This document shows, piece by piece, positions 1-11,887 of a DNA stretch of 64,000 nucleotides; the first letter of the stretch is position 1, and the number at the start of each line of letters is the position of its first letter. A program made the translations under genes and the position numbers. The stretch is from Nectonema munidae. Lineage: Eukaryota > Nematomorpha > Nectonematoida > Nectonematidae. Below the pieces are notes generated by a model. The model was not told where the DNA came from, ran no database searches, and saw only the letters and a list, made by a program, of their open reading frames with translations. The stretch spans positions 849,001 to 913,000 of the forward strand of contig JAUIRK010001035.1 in the NCBI GenBank assembly GCA_030549495.1. The letters run 5' to 3'.

Positions 1-429
1 TTTTGCAAAAAAACAACTTTAGAGTAATAGGGGCGGTCGTCCACAGTCAGCACATTTTGAGAGGCAGCATTTTTGATCCAAACGGCGCTAATTATACTAG
101 TTTCAGACAGTATACTACATATTTTTTGAAGTTTTCATGTTTAACACAAACGAAGTATAGCAATCAAAAAAATAATTAAAATAAAGGTGGTATTTTCAAT
201 GATAAAGTGCAGAAGTAGCACTGACATTCAACTATGATTTTTTTGTAAAAGAAGAACTTGAACATGACTCAATCAATCCATATCGTGTGCTTCAATCAAG
301 TAATCACATAAACACAAAATTAGGATAAGTAAAATAAAATTAAAAAAGTCTATAAGTTTAATTAAGAAAAGAGGACAAAAGATTTTATTACAAAAATTGT
401 AAATATTCAAGCATAACAATCTCAGCATA
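1..429. other. AT-rich flank, no gene seen
   Basis: No reading frame with recognisable protein similarity and no clear terminal repeat. It probably includes the 3' flank of the minus-strand piggyBac copy that ends at 430, but I could not identify a piggyBac terminal repeat or TTAA boundary. Confidence 0.5.
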
Positions 430-2215
430 TTAGTACAGAATGAAGCGAACTACATGACTTTTTGCACTTTTGGCATTGCTGCCTTGTTTTTCCAATTTAT
501 CTCTCTTTTTTGTGTATCCTTCACCAGTAATTGATTTCAGGCATGTTTCACAGCGTCTATTATGTCCCTTCTTATCTGCAGAAAGTTGAGATATTGCAAT
601 CTCAGGATTTTTATTCAAGATATTGTTGATTTTAGCTTTTAATTTGCTTGTCAAACCCACAGTTGGTCTTTCTTCAATGAATGGTATAACAAGAGACTTA
701 ACTATTTCCATTCCAAAATTAAATGAATCAATTTTCCTGCGATCTTTTCTGTTTTTTAAATAAAATACAGTTCCAGCATTTACTCTACTAGTGTCCAAAA
801 TAAAGCTCCACGCTTTCACAGTCCATTTTCTCGATTTTCTCACACAAGAGCTGTATCCGACGCGCTGATCAAATATATCAGTGCCCCCTTTAGTGTAATC
901 GTATAGCTTAAATACAGCAGGTTTTTTTGTTTCATTTTTACTAACTCCTAATATAGAAGGAAGAGATGATAAAATAAGAATATTTTTGCTATTTGACTTT
1001 CTTTTCACAACATAACTATGCAGGCTCAAATATTTGAAATAATTCATTTCCCAAAATACTTTGTAGGAAAAGTTTTCTCTGTCTTGAAAATTTTTTATGC
1101 TATTGGGAATACCTTTCTTTGTGGACATTATAGTACCGACACAGGTGACTTTTTCCTTGTACAAAAAATCAACTAAATATATAAAAGTGTAAAATCTATC
1201 TATGGTTATGTTTCTTCCTTCTATGTTCGAATATTGCTTAACGTTATTTATTAACTTTTTCACTACACCTAGTGTGGTACTAATATAATAAGGGCCACTG
1301 CCATGACTAGGTTTTCCAGAGTAAACAATAGACTGATATGTATATGCATATTCTACAGAACTCAGAGATCTGAAAAGAAGGCCGTATTTAGCAGGTTTTA
1401 AAGGGTTATATACCTTAAATTTAATTGCTGTTTTGGAAGGATAGAGTGATTCATTAATTGTCAAAAAAGCACTAGGGTTAACATATTTACAGCAGTTGGC
1501 ATTGAATTTCTCAAAAAGATCACGAAAGGCTGCAAAACGATCAAAATTCCACCTTTCTTTTCTTGTTGTAAAATCGTCAAAACAAATGTGCTTATTTAAA
1601 AAATAATACCTTTTCCAACTCATTACACAAGAAAAATAAGGGCATCCTCTATCGGACCTCAAAAAGTTTTGTCTCAAAAGAGCTCTCAAATACGTCAACC
1701 CAATATAAGCTTTCATTTCAGAATAATTTGTGAGGACTATATGTGGGTTACTAGTGTCATTTAACTTCACAGTATTATTGAACTGAATATATCTGTTTGT
1801 ATGCATGATAACTTGATTAATCATATTTGAGTCCTACGCCGCCTTTTATAACATTTTCTCTGCTTTGACGGCCCCTTCTCTCAGGAAACCCTGTGTTCCA
1901 ACTTAGTTCTTGATCTCTTCTATGGTTCTTTTGAAAATGCATGAAAAATTTTCTCTTTTCTCTTCTCCAATTAAACCATACATATTCTCATCTAACGCGT
2001 CTTCGATTGAATGAAAACTCCTATTATTATCATGAAAGTCTCTAAACTCTTCATCCAAAAAAAATCTAAATCAGCCTGCTCTTCAAAATCACTTTCTTCA
2101 GATGAAGCCAAATCAGTGTATCTATCTACTTCTTCACTTTCGTTTTCAGACAATTCAAGCTCCATCATTTTCTCTGATCCAACTTCAACTTGGAAAATAT
2201 TCTCTAAAACTTGAA
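430..2215 (-). mobile_element. piggyBac-family transposon remnant (PGBD4-like transposase)
   Basis: A 464-codon minus-strand frame (1824 to 430) is a piggyBac DDE transposase. Its three catalytic blocks are in order. The first is around residue 124, where the family's T-[IV]-D-E reads LTINES, so Asn replaces the first catalytic Asp. The second is ITIDRF with Asp209. The third is KGGTDIFDQ with Asp316. The C-terminal zinc ribbon starts with CETC, but later cysteines are lost (KSAKSH where the family has CxxC). Upstream, from 1825 to about 2215, the minus strand still encodes the usual acidic N-terminus (LELSENESEEVD) and a Gly-Arg-rich linker, but in other frames and separated from the main frame by a stop. 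The family cuts and pastes at TTAA. This copy looks inactive because of the Asp-to-Asn change and the broken N-terminus. No inverted repeats were identified. It probably lies antisense in an intron of the MPP-alpha gene. Confidence 0.88.
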
Positions 2216-2960
2216 TAGGAGAGCTTTTTTTGTGAAAGAGTGAAGAATGAAAATGTAGGTTTAGTGGAATACAAAGCGGATAAAAAACTAGTGCGTTGCC
2301 TATCCTTCTTTACTCGTATAAATGACACAATCATAAAGATACAATTGAAAAATATATTGATATGAGTACACATATGGCACAGATTCATGTAAAACAACCT
2401 TGAAGAGCAGAGCACGCTATTGATATTTGCGTTCACTCATTATGAATGATACTGAAAATAGATGTGTTTCGCAGTTCAAGCCTATTTATTGAAATTATAG
2501 TAATAATGAATAAAGCATGACGCAAATACTACTTTGATCATGCAGAAAGTTAAAGTGATAAGTGATAAATTTGTTGACCAAAGTGTGCTATATATATATA
2601 TAGCTAATAAAGACACCATTTTAGATAACAAAAGCAAAACTTTCGAAAATATACTTGATAAACGATGCCTTAGTTGCCTATCGAGTGCTTTATAGCTAGT
2701 AGGTAATTTCAAAATCATGGATATATTTTTGTATTATGTTTGTATAAAAGAAACTGTAATCTGAGAAAATATTTTTTGGAAAAATGGTCAAATATTCGTG
2801 ATGTCATATCAGGGGTCAACGACCTAGATTCCTAAATATTCAAGCTTTTTTTGATACTAACTTTGAAAATTAATTAAATATATTGTCAATAAAAGATGTA
2901 TCTAAAAATTTCTTCTTTGAAATATTTTAAAATTTTTGGAACTTTATTAAGTAAGACATA
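2216..2960. other. Intergenic or intronic AT-rich DNA, nothing recognised
   Basis: Contains a short (TA)n run near 2590 and only short chance frames. Nothing supports a gene or an element boundary. Confidence 0.5.
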
Positions 2961-3106
2961 GGGTTCATCTCTGTGCCATAACTTGAACTAGAAGTCGCAA
3001 ATTCAAACAAGATTTTATTATTTTAAAGATGAAGTAATAAAAATAAAAGTCAAAGAGTATCATGAATAAGGAAGAAAAATTTTCAAAAAAAAACTGGACA
3101 AAACCA

Positions 3107-3155
3107 ATAGGGTGGGGCTGATTCCGCCCCGCCCTGCCATAAATAGGGTTACCCT
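3107..3155. repeat. Short GC-rich dispersed repeat segment, also seen at 21241-21312
   Basis: The segment begins AATAGGGTGGGGC, has a GCCCC block in the middle and ends ATAGGGTTA. The same layout occurs at 21241-21312, just before the first unit of the 21-32 kb satellite. Here it abuts the truncated end of the hAT element, so it may mark the end of an element that replaced the hAT 3' part. Family unknown. Confidence 0.4.
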
Positions 3156-4735
3156 TCAAAGTCGGAACCCATGTTTTGACATAATTTTTTGAACAACCTG
3201 GTGTTAACTGCTGAAGATTTTACATAATTAACCACCTTTACCAGTCCTTTAAAAACGATATTTAAATGACCTGGTAGTGTTTTTGAAGCCAATGCCTCTC
3301 TGAGGATGAAACAGTGAATGCCAATTACCAATGGAGCTTTTGTTTCACTAATGCTTGGAAGCCTGATCTTGAACCTAGCATAGAAGGTGCACCATCCGTG
3401 ATGACACCAACCAACTTTCTCCATTCCAGACTGTTTGCTTGAAAAAAATTGTTTACAATTTTCATAATATCCTGAGCACGCGTGGTGGTATCAAGGGTCT
3501 TACAAAAAAGAACTTCTTCTTTGAAGTCTTTTTCAACCAAATATCGCACAAACACCATTAGCTGAGAGGAAAGCGAAACATCAGTTGATTCATCCAACTG
3601 TATTGCAAACATTGGAGATTTGTTTACCTCGTTCACAACCTGTTGACAGATGTTTTGTGATATTTCATTTATTTGTCTTGAAATAATGTCATTAGATACA
3701 GATATATCATTAAGTTTACGTGCTGCGTCTTCGCCAACTACTAGTCTGACCATTTCTTTTGCACAAGGTAAAACAAGCTGCTCAACAATCGTATGAGGTT
3801 TTTTGGCTTGTGCGACTTTGTATGCAACAATATAGGAAGCACGTACCGCATTGGTGGTCTTTTTACCTGATGCATCAAAGCGTTGTCGCTTGAGTGACAC
3901 CAATTTCTCTTCAAAATATTTTTTATCCTTTTGTAACAAATTAGGATGACACTTTTCAAGATGTAGCTTAAGTTTAGCTGGCTTCAATGATTCATTTCCC
4001 AATACTTTATAACAAATAACACACTGTGGTAGCTCCATGCAATTTTTTTCTTGAAAAGTGAAGCCAAATTTAATATAGTCTTCTGAATACTTGCGTTTAA
4101 TACTTTTTACAGGCATTATTATTTCTTAAAAATGCAATAAAAGAATTTAGTTTTAAGAAGAAGAACTTTATTAACATAAACATAAAATGAACAAATATAT
4201 TGAAAGAATTTAAAAATGAAATTTATCTACAAATGAACCTTATATGTTACATAGTATAAAGTTTGAATAAAAGTATATTTTATAATCTGCCTAATTCTTA
4301 TTTTCTACTTTGATACTGTTAGTAGCTTATTTTTTCCAGTTAGATTGGCATATCATGGCGTTAAGCGGTTCTTCGAGCCCTGTAGCATATACCCAACAAC
4401 TTTACCTTTTTTTAATGCCCAAGCATTTACGCAGTTGGGGATTTTCCATGAACAATGTAAATCTGTGTACAAAATTGCAAAAAAATACAATGGTAAAAAT
4501 ATAATTTTAGACTTAATCGATTATACATGTTTGTTTATCTCAAATTCGCATGGCATAAGTATGCATCTTCAATATTTCTTAAAAGTTTATGATTGGTCTC
4601 TAACCTTTAAGTGACGTTTTTGAATTTCATTGAAATTTTTAATCAAGTTTTTTTTTAATTTTAAAATTACTGTGGACCACCAAAAAAATATCATGGACCA
4701 CTAGTGGTCCATGGACCATTAGTTGAGAACCACTG
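3156..4735 (-). mobile_element. hAT transposon (BED zinc finger, ZBED5/SCAND3-like), 3'-truncated
   Basis: The minus-strand frame from 4116 encodes a BED-type zinc finger near residues 30-57 (CVIC, then HLEKCH). The start of the RNase-H-like transposase follows, with hAT catalytic-core motifs QLDESTDVS and ITDGAPSML. A frameshift near 3340-3424 moves the reading to another frame, which continues with the family-typical HCFILREALASKTLPG and VNYVKSSAVNTRLF. The element then stops abruptly near 3156, so the hAT dimerisation region is missing. Upstream, 4690-4735 carries a hAT terminal repeat (TTGAGAACCACTG at the outer edge), followed by a candidate 8-bp target copy TTCTAGGA at 4736-4743. No matching left end was found. 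The element was domesticated in vertebrates as ZBED/SCAND genes, but here it is plainly a decayed transposon. Confidence 0.85.
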
Positions 4736-5524
4736 TTCTAGGAGAAAATTCATAATTTCAATGAAACGTATTTACCATGAGAGATATAAAAGATATGAAG
4801 TCACCCCCACAAACTAGTTTATACCCAGACCATAAACTAATAGAAAGCATGCGCACATGAACTAGACGGACACGAGTATAATAATCAAACACACATATCA
4901 TATGCTCATTTATTCTCGTCTAAATAATTTGCCGTTGAATTTGTAAAACGTATCGTGGAGACAGTTGTGCCGCTCGTATCGAACTAAGAGCAAAGAATGC
5001 TTGATGCTAGAACGAATTCAATACCTTATGGTATCGAAACTAAGTATTTATCCCACCTATGATTTCTCTATAATAGGTTCTACTTAGGCGTGTGTGTTGC
5101 CAATAAAGCTAAAAAGATAAGGACATAATACCTACTATAACTCGAATGACACAATTGTGTATTTTTAACTATAACTATTTTTCTATATTGACATCTTAAG
5201 TCTAGACTCTCTAGAGTATATCATTTATTTTCAGACCCAGAGTATAACATAAACAAAAATGCAGAAAAAACTTTAAAGATTAGTATATGCGTAAATAACC
5301 TAGAATTTTCCTAATGACTACTCACATACAAACATTTAAAAAGTGTAAAAATAATATAGATTGATATTTAATATAATTATGTTTAGTTCCGGAGCCATAT
5401 CCTTGTTAAATAGAATACGTTATTTAGTTTTGAAAACCTTTGCTTGTTGTTGGTGCGATAGGCCTATTTATTTAATAAATGTTTAAACACATATAGAATA
5501 TATAAGTTTGTTATTCAAACATAG
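4736..5524. other. Intronic DNA with a SINE-like fragment
   Basis: No exon is visible. Around 4955-5035 a stretch (GCCGCTCGTATCGAACT, then GCTTGATGC) resembles the SINE copies at 60043-60150 and 62258-62360, in the same orientation but degraded. The glycine-rich exon that should precede the MPP-alpha exon at 5525 was looked for and not found here. Confidence 0.45.
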
Positions 5525-6778
5525 CTATCACTGGATATTCAATTCAACGTCCTTCAATCATTTGTACAAAGACGGTGGTGTATTTGGTATCACTGCTAGC
5601 GCTCCACCGCAATACCTTTGTGAACTACTTCAAGTGACAGTTAAAGAATTAATCAATATGTCTTCTTCTATTTCCGAAGTAACTAGAAGTTTGCTTTGCT
5701 TTTACTTTTTCTCTATCATGTGTTTTGTCATTAATTATAGGTTGAACTTGAAAGATCTAAGACTCAGTTGAAATCTCTTCTTTTGACAAACTTGGAATTA
5801 AAACCTCTAGTGTTTGAAGATACTGCGCGTCAATTTTTAAATAATAATTGCAAAAAAGAATCCAGACAAATCATTGAAGAAATAGGTAAACCTTATATCT
5901 AAAAAATTCAAGTTTTATGCAGTACAAAATATTAGTTCTTTCCCTCAAACTTAAGGATAAAAATTCTTTTAAGACATATCAAACGTTTAATATTCAGTAC
6001 TCTTGGTGTATTTGTTATAAATGGCGCCTTTCACATATTTTCACTTAAAACACAAAGATTCAACAACTTATCTACGTGATATTTTAATTTTCCAATGTTT
6101 CCTACATCTCTTCATTAATGAATAATGCACGATATTATAAGGAATGAATATTTTTGTTCTTTCTTTTCTGGTGAATGAATATCTTTTTGATTAGTATGCA
6201 TTATTTTGAAGCATGTTCTCTTAACTTCCTACATACAACAGCCATATCTGATATTTTATCGAAAGATCCCGTCTTTTCATTTATTGCGCTTTTTCAAAAG
6301 CTATCATTTATTCGCAATTCAGTTGTGAAACACGTGATCCTTCTTTAAAAATAATTTAATCTTACAAAAAATTTCGTGTATTTGATTTTAAAAAGAATTT
6401 TAGATACGAAATTTCCATTCAAAATAACGTTGGTTATTTTGTTAAGAGTATCTGCAAAATAGAGTCTCAAATTTTATTCTCGCGATCATTATATAGAGTA
6501 CTTTTTAAAATTTACTCACAATTCAAACCATAGAGGACCACTTTTGCATCCTTGTATTTTGTTATTTTCATATTTTGTTTCTATCTATAGATATGATAAA
6601 TATTGAAAATGTCAAAAGAGTAGCTGAAAGGTTGTTGTCGTCGAAACCTGCAGTCGCTGCTTTAGGCTCGCTCTCAAACTTGCCATCGTTTGAAGATATT
6701 ACAGCCGGCATTTTGCAACGAAATCCTAGTTTACTCAGAGTTTCTTCGTTCCAGTCAAAGTTCTTTACATTCAAATAA
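5525..6778 (+). CDS. PMPCA: Mitochondrial-processing peptidase subunit alpha, last three exons
   Basis: MPP is the matrix heterodimer that removes presequences from imported mitochondrial proteins. The alpha subunit is the non-catalytic partner that binds substrate. Three exons join cleanly. Exon 5525-5678 encodes YHWIFNSTSFNHLYKDGG through ISE. Intron 5679-5740 is GT..AG and only 62 bp. Exon 5741-5885 encodes VELERSKTQLKSLLL through IIEEIG. Intron 5886-6590 is GT..AG. Exon 6591-6778 encodes MINIENVKRVAERLLSSKP, then LSNLPSFEDI, and ends in TAA at 6776-6778. Splice phases agree (2, 0, 1). Together this is the last third of an M16-family alpha subunit. The upstream exons, including the glycine-rich loop, are not in the window. 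A piggyBac and a hAT remnant therefore probably lie in the preceding intron, which would exceed 5.5 kb. Confidence 0.87.
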
Positions 6779-6797
6779 TCTTTTATGGCTTCTTACC

Positions 6798-6803
6798 AAT
6801 AAA
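6798..6803 (+). terminator. Polyadenylation signal for the MPP-alpha gene
   Basis: AATAAA lies 20 bp after the stop codon on the coding strand, a suitable position for a short 3'UTR. Confidence 0.6.
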
Positions 6804-7139
6804 CGTGATTTCTTATTCTTTGGAGATATTGGATAAATTTGAAAAGTACAAAAAAAATTTCTTCCTAAATTATATCTAATTAAAAAGATTAAATAAGTTT
6901 AAATCATCGGAAAGGAGCAGGACTTTAGAGCTAAGTCCAGTGAAAGCTCTCTCAAAATCTTGTGTTATTGATTTCTGTATTCAGTTGCTGCTTATATAAT
7001 TTACTCTAATACTAAAATTAAGAAAGAAATAATCTATCTGCGTGTTTTTTACGCTTACCATATGGTAACGCAAGGCTAATATGGGAGCAAAAAATATATG
7101 CACACATTTTTCAAAATTGAGAAAATTTTAAATGGAAAT

Positions 7140-8335
7140 TTATTTTTGATGATATGAGGCAAAACACTCTAAATATAAACCAACATCACATTTCAGGGAC
7201 TGTGTTCTGCCAGAGGAATTGCAATTATCACCTGCGCATCTTCTTCGCTTTTTATTTGGCACTTGTATTACAAAATGGTCAATCCTATCATACCTAATGT
7301 TCTTCATCACTCTTCCTTTTTGAGCATTTTTTCAGTTGAGAAATATTCACACCACTTCCTGATCAAAATCCAAGCATTATTAATACTCACGTCAATTAAC
7401 CATGTGAAGATTGTCCATCACCACTTTTTGCCCCATATTCCTATCCTGTATGCTGCACCGTTTCCATCCGTTTGATCTGTACCACCTATTTTTTATTATA
7501 ATGTGAAATTGTAATTGGATTCGATAACTGAATTCTTTTCTGATCTTTCCTTGAGTATCGACTAACAGTGGAAATTGAATCTACACTTTGAGATGTTGAA
7601 GCTGTTGAAACAAGATAGTTATCCATCCATATTAAAATCATGAGTTTACCATTGCATTTATATTCAAAATAGCTCTTGGTTTTTTTAATATTTTTAAAAT
7701 CAAGTATCTTACAATTTTTTGGAATTCCATTATTTCCTTCAAATAATTTAGTAAATTTACGCTTGTGAATAAATTATTATCGAAGTGGAAATGATATGGA
7801 TGATAATTCCTGCGAAAGAAACACAACCGCTAACTATAAAATACCTTGTTATCGCTTTGTTAGTTATTATTATCTTTATCACGAAAATATAGTTGTTTTC
7901 CCAACTCTAAAGATGATGATACGTTTTCCTACATTAATTATGCAAACTTCAGTAGTAGAACTTGAGCCATGTTAAAATTCAAGATTAATCAAATAGCCAT
8001 TATCTTGATTCAAACTCCAAAAAAAACGAATAGGTTTGCCGCGAATGAATTGCTTACATCCCTGGCGACCATAGTATTCAATCATACTTTCATCATACGA
8101 CGAAGCACAAGACACATTGAAATTATTAATACATTTTTTTAAGCATTCTTTCAAAAGGTATGAATTTAGTGAACATATCGTTTCGATCAAGTTTATTAGA
8201 AATGTTACAACAATGGATTGCTTACATACTTTGAATAAATCGATCTCTTGACATCGCTTGATAAATCATATTATTTCTCATGTCATGAGCGTTGTTCAAG
8301 TAAAAACGTCTACCTGGAAGACAGTTTTACCCAGA
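7140..8335 (-). mobile_element. piggyBac-family transposon remnant (second lineage)
   Basis: Read on the minus strand from about 8335 to the stop at 7140-7142. In order: NNMIYQAMSRDRF; the first catalytic block SYDESMIEYYGRQGCKQF with Asp intact; KPIRF and NQDNGYLIN; the second block HFDNNLFTSVNLL; the third region as decayed frames matching SRYSRKD and the GG(T/V)D box; a tryptophan-rich helix region; and a C-terminal zinc ribbon (RRRCAGDNC, then KCDVGLYLECFASYH). Most of the protein is still recognisable but spread over several frames, so the copy is dead. Around 7828-7890 an unrelated motif shared with 9940-9990 interrupts the similarity. It differs in sequence from the piggyBac copies at 0.4 and 15.3 kb, so it is a separate family. 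The next feature downstream of the MPP-alpha gene, it is antisense to it. Confidence 0.85.
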
Positions 8336-10319
8336 AGTCAATAAAATTCCAATAAGTTTATTAATTTAAGTTCATTAATTTCACTATGAGTATTGGAATT
8401 TTAAGAAAGAGCATAATAGTTACTTTGTTCAACAAGGTAAGTCAAAATTTCATCATCTATAAGCATTTCAAAAAATCAAGAGCTGTTTTTTCTTTAAATT
8501 CTTCAAGACATGGAGTTGGAAAACAAAACTCTCTAATTACTATCAAGATATTTTTTTGTCAATTTATCTGTAATTATTCGTGAAAATTTATCTTCTTCTT
8601 CCTCTAAAATAAGTTATTCATTCTTTAGCAAAGCAGCTTGACAATGAACTCTTAGTTGTCTTCATATAAGATTGTCTATTGTTTGGGTAACAATTCAAAC
8701 AAAGAACTACTTTTAATAAAAAATTAGAAAAAAGAAATTCAGTAAATTCGGTTCCTAATAACCGTTTATTTAGTTTTTATTTAACTTTAAAAAAGTTTTT
8801 ATTAATTATAAATTTTTGAGAAGAAAACAAAGGAGATTGAACGCTCACTCTTTTTTGGAAGCTATTTTTAAGCTTACATTTAAATTTAGCTTTAAATTTT
8901 TTTAAAATAAACATTTTTTTTGCAAAAACACATATCATTTAATTTATCAATTTTTTTTTTGGAATCTTGCTCAATCTGTTTTTTGTAAAGTTGGGATCGT
9001 TACTACTAAAATTTTAATTAAAATTTGTTAATTTTTTTGAAAAAATGTATGACTATTTTTAGGAAATAAAAAAATATAAAATTTTCAATTTTGAAATAAA
9101 ATGTGTTCAAATCAGAGATTAAATTAACAACAAAAAAATCAAAAATATTTTATTAAAATTTTAAAATATTAAAAATCTACAAGAGTTTAAAACGGAAACA
9201 TGATGATGGCTACATGCCTTAAAAAATTGGTATAATTTATAAATAGGTTAATTAAAAAAAGATTTTAACAATTAATTATTTTTGTAAGCGCTCAACACAA
9301 ACTTTTCAAAAATGTTTTGCTTACTAATGAGCCAAAGCTAAACAACCTTTCTACAGGAGCACTTGAACAAAGATGTGTTTTATATTTCAAGAAAACTTTT
9401 ATACATTAGGCGGTAAAGAAGGCCTTTTTAGTTACTTGCCTGTCTTGTCTAAAAACACTCTTGTTTTTAAATGTGAATACTTGTCATTAAGCTGAACGCC
9501 CAACATGCGCGAGCACATGTCGTTTGAGAACAGCGGTCTAGATGTTCAAAATCCATTTATCAATTTAGCTTGAAATGAGTAAAATATCCAAAAAAAATTG
9601 TACCAAAATTTGGGTCACAATTTTAAAGTATGTCTTTTTTTTTAGAAAATTTTTGAAGAAAAATGTAATTTATCATATGGAATATTTCTTTCATAGAATA
9701 TTATTTCCAGATATTACCGTATGGGTGTTGATTCCTTCTCTGCTGTTTTTTTTAGGAAGAAGGTCTAAAATTGTATTCTGTTGATATTAAAAAGGTGAAT
9801 GCTCAAGTAAGGTGAATACATCAAAATTTGAAATATTAAAAACAAGAAAAAGTAGATAACAATTTGCAGACATAAAAATTTGATTTTATACTCCGGTATA
9901 ACATTTGATGAAGGAATAAAGGAAAATTCGAAAGACACATTCGTTAGCTATAAAATACCTTGTTATCGTTTTTGTTAATTTCAAAAAAATTTTAGTTGAA
10001 AGGGCAAGTGAGACATGAAGAAAAGAATTTTTTATAACATACTATTTTGAAATATTTGTAGAGAAGTAAGTATGCCCACTAGATATAGTCCATTTTCAAA
10101 CTATAATTCCCATTGTGTAAAAAGACGAGCTTTTTCATGTAATTCTTCAAGATATCATTAACTTTAAAAAATTCCTGAACGCCGCGTTGAGCAATTTTTA
10201 TTTTAAAAAATACGTCATAACTATAGAGATAATTAATCATATTTTGTATTGAACAATAAAAAACGTTTGTTTAAGTTTTCTGCACTTTTACAACTTGAAA
10301 ACAACTCTTCAGCAATCTT
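8336..10319. other. Very AT-rich DNA with old repeat traces and one hAT-type terminus
   Basis: No gene recognised. Near 9520-9530 the sequence TTTGAGAACAGCG looks like the outer end of a hAT terminal repeat, but its partner was not found. Blocks at 9040-9120 and 9780-9990 resemble 60660-60760 and 61120-61390 in the same order, which suggests a diverged dispersed repeat. The motif TATAAAATACCTTGTTATCG at 9950-9970 recurs at 7842-7861. Confidence 0.4.
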
Positions 10320-11887
10320 TACTGCACGCTCAACACACTGATTTGAAATTGGAAAGTCAATAATCGGATTTTCCATACTCTAAAATTTTCCGATGCTTTG
10401 AGAAATTTTTCAAGCGACATTTTTAATTTGTTTAATTAATCCATTTCCTTCCACTTTTGATCGTCAAACCAAGATTTAGCCGACTCATGAAATAAATTGA
10501 CAAATACTTTTTGGCTCTTGTCTTTCTTCATGCAGTATTGCAAATGCAAACAAAGCATATATGGCTCGAGATAATTTGTGGCAAAGTGTCAAGATGATCA
10601 TAACAGACACAACAAGTGTCAATACTGGCAAGAAAAGTGGTGTGGTTTTTCGTTTACAAAATGAATTTTTTCAAAGAACTCATTTAAAGGCCCAATACTA
10701 TGGATGCCAACATATTGGATCGTGTTCTACCACTGGTTTTGGACAGTTAACTAAATCCTTTTTCCATTAAATTCCATCGAGCATTATTTCGATCAGGTAA
10801 CTTTGTTGGCAAGACAAACAGGAATAGTTTCATGTCTCTTCTCCAAACTATTGTGTTGAGAATGTTGTTAAATCATTTGAAAGGTATGTTCTTTTGAGCA
10901 TGTCCTAATTATTTATCAAATTTTTCATAAACTGGTATTCAAAATCAGGAGATGTAGATTTCGAATGATTTAGTTAACTGTCCAAAACCAGTCGTAGAAC
11001 ACGATCCAATATGTTGGCATCCATAATATTGGGCCTTTAAATGAGTTCTTTGAAAAAATTCATTTTGTAAACGAAAAATCACACCACTTTTCTTGCCAGT
11101 ATTGACACTTGTTGTGTCTGTTATGATCATCTTGACACTTTGCCACAAATTATATTCATCTAATTGAGATACCAAACTATTCGCTATGGTAGTTGCTTTA
11201 CCATTCTTTAATTTCAAATAACTAAGTTTTATTTCTTCGTTTTCGTTTTTCAGTAAAACAACTTGATGTTCTGCTCTTTTAATCGTTTCCCGTCAAACTG
11301 CAAGCACCACTTTGATTTTCTCAAAAAAAAATTTTAATTCAGCATCAATCTTATCTGCTGCTCTATACGTAACTCGGTTAATAGCAGATTGAGATGGTGT
11401 GGGTAACTTTATTCCATCATAAGCAAGTTGTCTGCAAACTATCACATCTTCAAATTCAGAATCATTTTCTAATTTCAGAACTTTTTCAATCTGATCGGAT
11501 GCCTTTTCAAGATCTCTTTTATGTTTTTTTTGATAGGTGGATAGGCAATAATTTTTGATCCACATATACAATGTGTCTTGCTATTTCATTAGAAGAAATT
11601 TGAAGTTGGTATAATTTTTTATCTTCTAAAAACCATATATCGGTAAGTTCAGTTATATCGAACAATTTATTAAAATCAAAATTTCCATTTCGTTTCAAGT
11701 GATTTTCTCTTTCATCAATTACTTGTGTAATTTTTCTCTTTATTGTTTGTGAAGATAAAATAGGAAAATTCAATTGAGTCCATAGCTGAATCAACTCTCT
11801 TTTAATTAATGTAATTCTAGAACTTTTTTTCTTTTCTTTAACTGCGAGAGCAAGATAACGTCCAAATATTTTCTTAACTTTTGGCAT
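10320..11887 (-). mobile_element. hAT-like transposase remnant, rearranged
   Basis: Minus-strand frames run 11887-11519 (starts MPKVKKIFGRYLA), 11571-11293 (contains VIVCRQLAYDGIKLPTPSQ) and 11217-10945 (contains KMIITDTTSVNTGKKSG and YGCQHIGSCSTTGFGQL). They read as consecutive parts of one transposase broken by frameshifts. ITDTT is a plausible hAT-type catalytic Asp block. Farther down, 10450-10320 encodes CVERAVKIAEELF on the minus strand, like the C-terminal region of this kind of protein. I recognise the family only as hAT-like, of the sort annotated as uncharacterised proteins in invertebrates. Part of the core is duplicated in inverted orientation at 10561-10770. No terminal repeats were identified. 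Confidence 0.6.
10561..11160. repeat. Inverted repeat of about 190 bp arms inside the hAT-like element
   Basis: The plus strand at 10570-10760 and the minus strand at 11155-10965 carry the same coding segment (LWQSVKMIITDTTSVNTGKK to FGQLTKSF). I count three base differences over about 190 bp. The arms are separated by roughly 200 bp that are not copied. The plus arm continues past the repeat with different sequence from the minus arm. Transcription through here would give a hairpin RNA. Confidence 0.85.

Noticed and set aside
2011-2214. Serine-rich plus-strand frame of 67 codons
   Set aside because: It is the antisense of the acidic Ser/Glu/Asp N-terminus of the minus-strand piggyBac remnant.
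7195-7400. A plus-strand exon-like stretch after an AG (DCVLPEELQLSPAHLLRFLFG)
   Set aside because: The minus strand of the same bases encodes the piggyBac zinc ribbon and tail (KCDVGLYLECFASYH), which explains the conservation; the plus frame is its shadow.
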